From: Streptomyces sp. ASQP_92
Lineage (GTDB): Bacteria > Actinomycetota > Actinomycetes > Streptomycetales > Streptomycetaceae
DNA: 64,000 bases
Reading direction: 5' to 3'
Assembly (NCBI RefSeq): GCF_025399895.1
Contig: NZ_JAODUA010000018.1
Span: 78,596 to 142,595 of the forward strand
Numbering within the stretch: position 1 is the stretch's first letter; each line of letters opens with the position of its first letter. Below the pieces are notes generated by a model that ran no database searches, was not told the DNA's origin, and saw only the letters and a list, made by a program, of their open reading frames with translations. Position numbers and translations under genes: made by a program. Below, in pieces: positions 27,118 to 34,648 of this stretch.

Positions 27118-27801
27118 GTGGAAGAAACCATCACGGGCACGGACACGGAACCCGCACAGATCCCCAAGCAGCGGGGCGAACAACTCCTGGACAGCGCCGT
27201 ACGGTACGCGGAGGAACGGCACTGGGACGTCTTCCCCGGCACCTGCCTGGAGGCCGACGAGGGGGTCGAGCGCTGCTCCTGCGGTGACACGACGTGTCCG
27301 AAACCGGGTGCGCACCCCGCCCGGCCCGACTGGGCGACCCAGGCCACCGGCAGCGCGGTCGCGGCCCGCCGGCTGTGGTCCAAGAATCCCCGGGCCTCGA
27401 TCCTGCTTCCCACCGGGCGCACCTTCGACGCCATCGACGTACCGGAGTCGGCCGGCTTCCTCGCGCTGGCCCGCATGGAGCGGATGGAGCTCACGCTCGG
27501 CCCGGTCACCTGCACCCCCGACCGCCGGATGCTGTTCTTCGTGCTGCCGGGCGCGGGCGCCAAAGTCCCGGATCTGGTACGGAAGTTGGGGTGGTCGCCC
27601 ACCTCGGTGGACCTGATCACCCGGGGCGAGGGCGACTACGTGGCGGCGCCGCCGACCCGGATCGGCGGCTCGGGCGCGGTGCAGTGGGCGCGCCGCCCCA
27701 CCCCCGCCAACCGCTGGCTGCCGGACGCGGAGGAGCTGATCAGCCCGCTCGCCTACGCCTGCGGCCGGGAAGCCGCCGCGGCAAGGGGCCGCCGCACCTA
27801 G
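27118..27801 (+). CDS. Bifunctional DNA primase/polymerase (Prim-Pol) N-terminal-domain protein
   Basis: A 227-residue protein consisting of one Prim-Pol-like domain (PF09250 type). Features: RYAEERHWDVFPGT, a CSCGDTTCPKPGAHPARPDW zinc-binding-looking segment, and PRASILLPTGRTFDAIDVPE, where the catalytic DxD-type acidic pair of true polymerases is reduced to DAIDVPE. Such single-domain proteins occur in all Streptomyces chromosomes without a helicase, and their role is not established. GTG 27118 (VEETITG) chosen from protein appearance; 27094 is in frame. Confidence 0.82.
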   Translation: MEETITGTDTEPAQIPKQRGEQLLDSAVRYAEERHWDVFPGTCLEADEGVERCSCGDTTCPKPGAHPARPDWATQATGSAVAARRLWSKNPRASILLPTGRTFDAIDVPESAGFLALARMERMELTLGPVTCTPDRRMLFFVLPGAGAKVPDLVRKLGWSPTSVDLITRGEGDYVAAPPTRIGGSGAVQWARRPTPANRWLPDAEELISPLAYACGREAAAARGRRT

Positions 27802-27868
27802 TGCCCGTGGCGCCCGAGGATCCTATGGTGTCCCGGGAGACACCAACACGGGGACGAAAGGCACCACC

Positions 27869-28693
27869 ATGCCGGACCAGGCATTCGAAGGGTCGTCGGA
27901 CACGGCGGGCGGAGCGCGTACGGCGCCGCCCGCCGTCCGCGTACAGGGGTTGTGGAAGCGTTTCGGCGAACAGATCGCGGTCGCGGGGGTCGATCTGGAG
28001 CTGCCCGCGGGCAAGTTCATCGGCCTGGTCGGCCCCAACGGGGCGGGCAAGACCACCACCCTCTCGATGGTGACCGGGCTGCTCAGGCCCGACCAGGGCA
28101 GGGTCGAGGTCGGCGGGCACGACGTGTGGCGCGACCCGGTCGCCGTGAAGTCCCGCATCGGCGTACTGCCCGAGGGCCTGCGCCTGTTCGAGCGGCTCTC
28201 GGGGCGCGAACTCCTCGGCTACTCGGGCCGGTTGCGCGGACTGCCCGGCGCCGAGGTCGACAAGAGGGCAGCCCAGCTCCTGGACGTACTGGACCTCGCG
28301 GGCTCCCAGCACAAGCTGGTGGTCGACTACTCGACCGGCATGCGCAAGAAGATCGGACTCGCGGCGGCCCTGCTGCACAACCCCCAAGTCCTGTTCCTGG
28401 ACGAGCCGTTCGAGGGCGTCGACCCGGTGTCCGCCCAGACCATCCGGGGCGTTCTGGAGCGCTACACCGCCTCCGGCGCCACCGTCGTGTTCTCCAGCCA
28501 TGTCATGGAACTCGTCGAGTCGCTGTGCGACTGGGTCGCCGTGATGGCCGCGGGCCGCATCCGCGCCCAGGGCACCCTGGCCGAGGTGCGCGGCACGGCC
28601 CCCTCGCTCCAGAGCGCCTTCCTCGAACTCGTCGGCGCCAACGGCCGCGACACCGGGGAAGCCCTGGACTGGCTCGGCGGCGGTGCCCGATGA
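27869..28693 (+). CDS. ABC transporter ATP-binding protein
   Basis: A 274-residue ABC ATPase with Walker A GPNGAGKTT, the signature region YSTGMRKKIGLA, Walker B VLFLDEPFEGVDP and the H-loop in FSSHVME. Signature variants of this kind are typical of ABC-2 type exporters. GAAAGG precedes the ATG. Its stop overlaps the permease start (ATGA), so the two form a coupled exporter operon. Confidence 0.95.
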   Translation: MPDQAFEGSSDTAGGARTAPPAVRVQGLWKRFGEQIAVAGVDLELPAGKFIGLVGPNGAGKTTTLSMVTGLLRPDQGRVEVGGHDVWRDPVAVKSRIGVLPEGLRLFERLSGRELLGYSGRLRGLPGAEVDKRAAQLLDVLDLAGSQHKLVVDYSTGMRKKIGLAAALLHNPQVLFLDEPFEGVDPVSAQTIRGVLERYTASGATVVFSSHVMELVESLCDWVAVMAAGRIRAQGTLAEVRGTAPSLQSAFLELVGANGRDTGEALDWLGGGAR

Positions 28694-30297
28694 CCGCGCC
28701 TTCTCCCCCCGCCTCCGCCCTGACGCCCGTCTTCGTCCGGCTCAAGCTGTCGCTCCTGAGGAACGGGCTGCGCCAGTCCGGCGGCCGCAGGGCCGCGTAC
28801 ATCACCTCGGCCGTACTCGCCCTGCTCTTCGCGGCGCTGCAACTGCTCGGCCTGATCGCGCTGCGCGGCAACGGGCACGCGGGGACCCTGACCGTGCTCC
28901 TGGTCGCGCTGATGGCGATCGGCTGGGCCGTGATGCCGCTGTTCTTCCCCAGCGGTGACGAGACCCTCGACCCGACCCGGCTCGTGATGCTGCCACTGCG
29001 GCCGCAGCCGCTGGTCGGCGCGCTGCTCGTCGCCTCCCTGGTCGGCATCGGGCCGCTGTTCACGCTCTGCCTGATCCTCGGCTCGGCGATCGCGGTGGCG
29101 CACGGGTCGGGCGCGGCGCTGGTCGCCGTCCTCGCGGTGCCGCTCGCGCTGCTCGTGTGCGTCGCGCTCGCCCGTGCCGTCGCCGCCGCCAACACCCGGC
29201 TGCTGACCTCCCGCAAGGGCCGGGACCTCGCGGTGCTGAGCGGACTGATCATCGCGATCGGGCTCCAGTTCGTGAACTTCGGCGCCCAGCGGCTCGGCGA
29301 GGCCGGCGGCCTGTCCGCGCTCGACCCGGTCGCGACGGTGGTGCGCTGGCTGCCGCCGTCGGCCGCGATCGGGGCGGTCGACTCGGCGAGCGAGGGCGCG
29401 TACGGTCGCGCGGCGGCCCAACTCCTGCTCTGCGCGGCCGCGTTGGGGCTCCTTCTCCACGCCTGGCAGCGCTCGCTCGTGAAACTGATGACCACCCCGG
29501 ACGGCTCCACGCTCGGCGCCTCGGACGCCTCCCGCAAGGAGTCCTCGGGGCGCGGGCTCACCTCGCTGCTGCCCGAAGGCCGTACCGGCACCGTCATGCT
29601 GCGTACGCTGCGCTACGTCTGGCGGGATCCCAAGACCAAGGCGGCGTGGATCACCTCGCTCGCGATCGGCCTGATCGTGCCGGTCTCCAACGCCCTCCAG
29701 GGCGCCGGCACCGTCTACTTCGCGTGCTTCGCGACGGGCATGCTCGGCATGCAGATGTACAACCAGTTCGGGCAGGACACCTCCGCGTTCTGGATGGTGC
29801 TCCTGAGCATCTCCTCGACCCGGGACGCCTATCTGGAGCTGCGGGCCCGGGCGTTCGCGCTGCTGCTCGTGACGCTGCCGTACACGCTGCTCGTGGCGGC
29901 GGTCACGGCCGGGATGCTCGGCGACTGGGCCAAGCTGCCCGAGGTCGTCGGGCTCGCGCTGGCCCTGCTCGGCGCGATGCTGGCGACGGGCTCGGTGGCG
30001 TCGGCGACGCTGGCGTACTCGATTCCACAGGACAGCCGCCGCAATGTGGCGCCCGGGCAGGGTGGTATCGCGGCGCTCTCCGTCCTGGGCGGGATGGTGG
30101 TGAGCGCGGTGCTGTGCGCACCGGTGATCGCCCTGGCGGTCTGGCTGCACGTGGCGGGGCCGCACGCCGGGCTGTGGCTCCTGTTGCCGCTGGGGGCGGT
30201 GTACGGGGGGCTGGTGTGCTGGGCGGGGCTTCGGGTGGGGGCGGCTCGGGCGGCGGATCGGCTTCCGGAGATTCTGGGGGCGGTCAGTGCGGGATGA
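28690..30297 (+). CDS. ABC-2 type exporter membrane protein
   Basis: A 535-residue integral membrane protein with about 12 hydrophobic segments and a cytoplasmic loop around residues 270-320. It has no ATPase motifs and pairs with the upstream ATPase. Large permeases of this layout fit ABC-2 exporters of unknown substrate. No further gene follows; downstream lies a 500-bp repeat-filled gap. Confidence 0.88.
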   Translation: MTAPSPPASALTPVFVRLKLSLLRNGLRQSGGRRAAYITSAVLALLFAALQLLGLIALRGNGHAGTLTVLLVALMAIGWAVMPLFFPSGDETLDPTRLVMLPLRPQPLVGALLVASLVGIGPLFTLCLILGSAIAVAHGSGAALVAVLAVPLALLVCVALARAVAAANTRLLTSRKGRDLAVLSGLIIAIGLQFVNFGAQRLGEAGGLSALDPVATVVRWLPPSAAIGAVDSASEGAYGRAAAQLLLCAAALGLLLHAWQRSLVKLMTTPDGSTLGASDASRKESSGRGLTSLLPEGRTGTVMLRTLRYVWRDPKTKAAWITSLAIGLIVPVSNALQGAGTVYFACFATGMLGMQMYNQFGQDTSAFWMVLLSISSTRDAYLELRARAFALLLVTLPYTLLVAAVTAGMLGDWAKLPEVVGLALALLGAMLATGSVASATLAYSIPQDSRRNVAPGQGGIAALSVLGGMVVSAVLCAPVIALAVWLHVAGPHAGLWLLLPLGAVYGGLVCWAGLRVGAARAADRLPEILGAVSAG

Positions 30298-30802
30298 TTT
30301 TTTGGGGGGGCTGCCCACCCACCCGCCCGTGCACCGGGGTTGGCTGGTTCCGGGCCCCCTGGGGCTCCGCCCCAGACCCCGGGGTGTTTTCCCACCCACC
30401 CGCCCGTAGGCGCAGGGTCAGAGGGTTCCGGGACCCCTGGGGCTCCGCCCCAGACCCCGATCGCGCCTTAAGGGCGCTCGTCCTCAATCGCCGGACGGGC
30501 TGAGGTGCACCGTGCGGGCCAGCACCGAGTAGTTAAGGGGCGCGGGGAACTGCGCGAGAAGCGACCACGATCCGCACGGTCTAGAGGGGTTAGGGGCGCG
30601 GGGAACTGCGCGAGAAGCGGGCACGGCCCGCAGGCGAAGGCGGGTTTCTTGGGGGCGCGGGGAACTGCGCAAGACGCGACCACGGCCCGCAGGCGAAGGC
30701 CGGTTTCTCAGGGGCGCGGAACGGCGCAAGACGCGGGCGCGGTCGGCACGATCGAGGGGGTTGAGGGGCGCGGGGAACTGCGCGGGGTGGGGGACGGGCG
30801 GG
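30298..30802. repeat. Mosaic extragenic repeat copy B plus five-unit ~57-bp array
   Basis: No gene. From the left: two ccacccacccgcccgt/ggggctccgcccc hairpin blocks (30310-30460), the cgtcctcaatcgccggac block (about 30478-30498), then GGGGCGCGGGGAACTGCGC cores beginning at 30537, 30593, 30652, 30711 (degenerate) and 30765. Core spacing is 54-59 bp. The inter-core sequences resemble each other (cacgatccgca or cacggcccgcaggcgaagg), so they are repeat units and not unique spacers. Confidence 0.8.
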
Positions 30803-31666
30803 TCAGGGGGTGAGGGCGCCGTTCAGGAAGGGCTCGATCGCACCCCGCCATCCCTCCGGCTGGTCGTAGTGGACCAGATGCCCCGCATCCACCACCTCCG
30901 CATACCGCCCCCGCGGCAGCACCCGAACCATCTCCTGCGCCTCCGCCCGGCCGAGCTCGCCGTCCAGGCCCCGCACCACCAGCGCGGGGCAGTTCACCTG
31001 GGCCAGCTCCTCCCAGTGCGCGTCGTACACCCACGTCTCGCGGGACCTCAGCATCTGGCGGCGCGAGAAGACCGGACGCCAGCCGTCCGCCCGTTCCGCC
31101 ATCACCTCGGCGAAGAACTCGCCCCGGGCGGGGCTGGGCCGCTCCACCCAGGGGTCGTCCTCGCCGAACCACTTGCGTACGTCGGCCAGCGTCGCGAACG
31201 GCAGCGGCCAGGACGTGAACCAGTCCTCCCACTCCCGCTGCGAGGCCGCGCCGAGCGCCGAGGCCCGCATGTCGCAGATGACGAGCGCGCGGACCAGATC
31301 GGGCCGCTTGGCGGCGAGTTGCCATGCCGTGAGGGCGCCCATGGAGTGGCCGATCAGGGTGACCGGGGCGAGGCCGAGCTGCTCGACGGCGGCCTCCGCA
31401 TCGGCCACGTACACCTCGCGGGTGAAGGGGCCCTCGGCCGGCTTCTCGCTGCGGCCGTGACCCCGCTGGTCCAGGGCCACCGCCCGGTGCTTCTCCGTGA
31501 GCCAGCGGGCCGTGGAGGCCCAGTGCGAGGCCCGGCCCATCAGCCCGTGCAGCAGGAGGACCCCCGGAGCCGGTTCGGTCTCCGCGCGGGCCTCGGGCCG
31601 GTCCGCGAACTCCCAGGCGGCGAGGCGGACCCCGCCGGTCCCCGTCACGTCGATGCGCCGCACCAT
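30803..31666 (-). CDS. Alpha/beta fold hydrolase
   Basis: A 287-residue alpha/beta hydrolase. VLLLHGLMGRASHW provides the oxyanion hole, LIGHSMGALTAW the nucleophile Ser elbow, and VVDAGHLVHYDQP the catalytic His. Typical of esterases, lactonases and C-C hydrolases. The ATG at 31666 is favoured by a nearby CAGGG and by homologue-like N-terminal MVRRIDVTG; an in-frame ATG at 31756 would include the LexA-like box as coding sequence. Substrate unknown. Confidence 0.92.
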   Translation of the reverse strand: MVRRIDVTGTGGVRLAAWEFADRPEARAETEPAPGVLLLHGLMGRASHWASTARWLTEKHRAVALDQRGHGRSEKPAEGPFTREVYVADAEAAVEQLGLAPVTLIGHSMGALTAWQLAAKRPDLVRALVICDMRASALGAASQREWEDWFTSWPLPFATLADVRKWFGEDDPWVERPSPARGEFFAEVMAERADGWRPVFSRRQMLRSRETWVYDAHWEELAQVNCPALVVRGLDGELGRAEAQEMVRVLPRGRYAEVVDAGHLVHYDQPEGWRGAIEPFLNGALTP

Positions 31667-31716
31667 GTGCCCTGGCACCCCCTTCAACCCCCGAGTGGTC
31701 AGTTCCCGGCAGAGTA

Positions 31717-31732
31717 TCGAACCTCTATTCGA
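31717..31732 (-). promoter_or_regulatory. LexA (SOS)-box-like palindrome
   Basis: On the minus strand, TCGAATAGAGGTTCGA differs by one base from the actinobacterial LexA consensus TCGAAC-N4-GTTCGA. It lies about 50 bp upstream of the alpha/beta hydrolase start, a normal operator position. Whether LexA binds it is untested. Confidence 0.4.
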
Positions 31733-31833
31733 AAACTCGCGTCTCTCGGGCAACACCCCTCGTTCGAGTGACCACCCTCAAGGATTGGCGGAACGTGCCG
31801 AGGGGAGATCTTCTGCGGGAGGCGGGCCGCTCG

Positions 31834-31937
31834 GGGAAGACGGTCCGCGGGGATCGACCCTGGGAGCTCGGGGCTCCGGGTCGAGACCGGGGAGGAGAGG
31901 CCCCGGCGCCGCGAGGCGCCGGGGCCCTGGTCTTCCC
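31834..31937. ncRNA. Nested-hairpin element in a 690-bp gene-free gap
   Basis: The gap 31667-32356 has no convincing gene. In it, GGGAAGAC (31834-31841) pairs with GTCTTCCC (31930-31937), enclosing two hairpins: TCGACCC/GGGTCGA (31854-31860/31878-31884) topped by GGAGC/GCTCC, and a perfect 12-bp stem 31899-31910/31915-31926 closed by a GCGA tetraloop. This makes a three-way junction. It could be the terminator of the DtxR gene, a processed RNA or a leader; I see no match to a known riboswitch. Confidence 0.35.
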
Positions 31938-32356
31938 GAAGCCAGTGGACGGGGGGCAGGGCCCGGGCAGCCCCGCGTGTCCACGGTGGTGCAAGTGGTT
32001 CGAACGGCGTCATCCCGCCGCCCCCTCCCCTGCCGCACGCCTCTGCGGTCATATGCCTCAAGGCACAGCCTCGCACGCGATCCGCCCGGCCGCTGCCATT
32101 CCACCCGGAAACCGGCCTTCCCCGCAAGCTTCCCCCACCTTTCACGAGGCGGCCCCAACTGCCTTAGGGGGGAAGGGTGATGACACTCCGTCACGGGGAG
32201 GAAAGGGGGAGGGGCGGGCCGGGCGCCCCTCTCGACCGGCGGCGCTTCTACGGGCGGCGCTCGGCGCCCTCCTCACGGCCGGCGCCCGACCTCGCGGCCG
32301 GCGCCCCGTCTCACCGCTTGGCGCCCCTCCTCACCGCTCGGTGGAGCGGCTCCGCC

Positions 32357-33049
32357 TCAGCGCTTCGCGACGAAGACGTGCGAGGCGACGTCCGCGCCGA
32401 GCTCGGCGGCCTCGCCGCTGCTGCCCACCAGGACTCCGCCGGGCGACTGCGTCACGCTCACCACGGAGCCGGGCTGCACGCCCGCCCGTCGCAGCGTGTA
32501 CATCAGCTGGGCGTCCGTCTGGATGGGCTCGCCGATCCGGCGGACGATCACCGTCTTGCCCTCGGGGCCCGGGTCGAGCTCACCCAGACTGATGATGCCG
32601 TCCTCCAGGAAAGCGTCCGCCTCGGCCTTCTCGCCCAGCTCTTCCAGGCCCGGGATCGGGTTGCCGTACGGGGACTCGGTGGGGTGGCGCAGCAGCTCCA
32701 GGACGCGGCGCTCCACCGCCTCGCTCATGACGTGCTCCCAGCGGCAGGCCTCCGCGTGCACCTGCTCCCACTCCAGGCCGATCACGTCGACGAGCAGGCA
32801 CTCGGCGAGCCGGTGCTTGCGCATCACGCGCGTCGCCAGGCGGCGCCCCTCGTCGGTCAGCTCCAGGTGGCGGTCGCCCGCCACCTGCACCAGGCCGTCG
32901 CGCTCCATGCGCGCGACCGTCTGGCTCACCGTCGGGCCGCTCTGGTCCAGGCGCTCGGCGATGCGGGCGCGCATGGGGACCACACCCTCCTCCTCAAGCT
33001 CGAGGATGGTGCGGAGATACATCTCCGTGGTGTCGATCAGTCCGGACAT
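32357..33049 (-). CDS. DtxR-family metal-dependent repressor
   Basis: A 230-residue iron/manganese-dependent repressor. The winged HTH (ARIAERLDQSGPTVSQTVARMERDG spread over residues ~25-50) is followed by the metal-binding/dimerisation domain (HRLAECLLVDVIGLEWEQVHAEACRWEHVMS, with Cys, His and Glu ligands) and a C-terminal SH3-like FeoA domain. It is the DmdR/IdeR type, controlling iron uptake genes. Divergent from the SIS gene, 202 bp apart. Two genomic copies are usual in Streptomyces; which one this is cannot be settled here. Confidence 0.93.
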   Translation of the reverse strand: MSGLIDTTEMYLRTILELEEEGVVPMRARIAERLDQSGPTVSQTVARMERDGLVQVAGDRHLELTDEGRRLATRVMRKHRLAECLLVDVIGLEWEQVHAEACRWEHVMSEAVERRVLELLRHPTESPYGNPIPGLEELGEKAEADAFLEDGIISLGELDPGPEGKTVIVRRIGEPIQTDAQLMYTLRRAGVQPGSVVSVTQSPGGVLVGSSGEAAELGADVASHVFVAKR

Positions 33050-33176
33050 ACGTGCCCCTCGATGCTGTGACATGAAACGTCGTACCGCTGGCCCTGGACC
33101 AATTCTGACGCATCGCACCGACAACCGTGCCGCGGCGAGCACCGCCCATCTTGACCGGGCGCCCGTGGACACCGTA

Positions 33177-33199
33177 TTGACAGGGCAAAGGTCCAGACC
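33177..33199 (+). promoter_or_regulatory. -35-like TTGACA and dre-like dyad upstream of the SIS gene
   Basis: TTGACA at 33177-33182 is followed by GGTCCAGACC at 33190-33199, whose half sites GGTC/GACC match the DasR dre core TGGTCTAGACCA at 9 of 12 positions. A site between the -35 and -10 would repress a sugar-phosphate isomerase gene, which would fit DasR control by amino-sugar phosphates. Confidence 0.35.
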
Positions 33200-33251
33200 G
33201 CACCGTGAGCGGCGCACGGTCGTTACCCCACCCCGGAAAGGGTCCTCGGCG

Positions 33252-34007
33252 ATGAGCGAGAGCAAGCTGGCCGGACAGTTCTTCGACGCCGCGATCGGAC
33301 TTCTGGGACGGGTACGGGACGAGGAGTCGCTGAACATCGCGGCCGCGGGGGCCGTGATCGCGGACGCCGTCGAGTCGGGCGGCCGGCTCTTCGCCTTCGG
33401 CGCCGGGCACTCCTCGCTGGCCGCCCAGGACGTGGTCTACCGGGCCGGCGGCTTCGCCCTGATGAACCTGCTCGCGGTGCCCGGGGTGGTCGGTGTGGAC
33501 GTCATGCCCGCCACGCTCGGCTCCGCCCTGGAGCGGGTCGACGGGCTCGCGGGCGCGGTGCTCGATTCGAGCCCCGCCCGGCCCGGCGACGTCCTGGTGA
33601 TCATCTCGCTGTCCGGGCGCAACGCGCTGCCCGTGGAGATGGCGATGAACGCGCGGGCGCTCGGGCTCAAGGTCATCGGCGTCACGTCGGTGGCGTACGC
33701 CGAGAACACCAGGTCGCGCCATGTCTCAGGGACGTTTCTGCGCGACCACTGCGACATCGTGCTCGACAGCAAGATCGCGGTGGGTGACGCGGAGCTGACG
33801 CACGAGGGCATCGAGGCGCCCTTCGCTCCCGCGTCCACGGTGGTCACGAGTGCGTTGATGCAGGCGACGATGGCGGCGGCGGCGGAGTCGCTCGTCGCTC
33901 GGGGGGTCGAGCCGCCGCTGTTGCGTTCGGGGAACGTCGATGGGGGGCATGAGTGGAACGGGCGGGTCATGGCGGAATACGGCGACCGCATCTTCTTCCG
34001 CCACTGA
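33252..34007 (+). CDS. SIS-domain protein (sugar phosphate isomerase/binding)
   Basis: A 251-residue protein that is one SIS domain. FAFGAGHSSLAAQD resembles the phosphosugar-binding loop and VLVIISLSGRNALPVEMA is the conserved second loop. Proteins of this type isomerise or sense phosphorylated amino sugars. The C-terminal GNVDGGHEWNGRVM is conserved-looking in close relatives. Divergent from the DtxR repressor with a possible DasR-type site. The exact reaction is unknown. Confidence 0.88.
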   Translation: MSESKLAGQFFDAAIGLLGRVRDEESLNIAAAGAVIADAVESGGRLFAFGAGHSSLAAQDVVYRAGGFALMNLLAVPGVVGVDVMPATLGSALERVDGLAGAVLDSSPARPGDVLVIISLSGRNALPVEMAMNARALGLKVIGVTSVAYAENTRSRHVSGTFLRDHCDIVLDSKIAVGDAELTHEGIEAPFAPASTVVTSALMQATMAAAAESLVARGVEPPLLRSGNVDGGHEWNGRVMAEYGDRIFFRH

Positions 34008-34648
34008 GCCACCCCGAACCCGCCGGGGCTCCGCCCCAGACCCCGAGGGCGTTTTCCCACCCACCCACCCGTGCAGCGGGTTGGTCGGTTCCGGGACCCT
34101 GGGGCTCCGCCCCAGACCCCGAGGCACCTCGCCCACCCACCCGCCCGTAAGCGCAGGGTTGGTTGGCTCCGGGCCTCCCTGGGGCTCCGCCCCAGACCCC
34201 GTATCGCGCCTGAACGGCGCTCGTCCTCAAACGCCGGACGGGCTGAAATGCCTCGATGCGGGCCAGCATCAGTACCGCTAAGGGGCGCGGGGAACTGCGC
34301 GACCAGCCACCTGCGGCCCGCAGACGAAAACGAGTTTTCAGGGGCGCGAGGAACTGCGCGAAAAGCGCCCACGATCCGCAGGGTCGAGAGGGGTTGGGGG
34401 CGCGGGGAACTGCGCGACCAGCCACGCACGGCCCGCGGACGAAAGCAGGTTTTAGGGGCGCGGGGAACTGCGCAAGAAGCGACCACGATCCGCAGGTCAA
34501 GCGGGGTTAGGGGCGCGGGGAACTGCGCAAAAGGTGACCACAGCCCGCAGACCCCAGGGCACTCAGGGGCGCGGGGAACCGCGCAAAAGACGGCCACCCG
34601 CCGCGGCCCGTGACGTCGGTCGGCGGCCGGGGCCGCAGGGGGGTGCCG
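34008..34648. repeat. Mosaic extragenic repeat copy C plus six-unit ~57-bp array
   Basis: No gene. Block order is the same as in copy B: three ggggctccgcccc hairpin blocks with cccacccacccgcccgt, the cgtcctcaaacgccggac block near 34220, then GGGGCGCGGGGAACTGCGC cores starting at 34282, 34341, 34397, 34455, 34510 and 34566 (spacing 55-59 bp). Spacer sequences alternate between two related types. Confidence 0.8.

Noticed and set aside
31830..31960. Possible cobalamin riboswitch (GGGAAGACGGT / CCAGTGG pieces)
   Set aside because: The B12 box and the expected order of conserved segments are absent on both strands.
30537..34586. Regularly spaced 20-bp repeats resembling CRISPR arrays
   Set aside because: Spacers are similar to each other, the repeats are shared with single extragenic copies elsewhere, and no cas gene is present.
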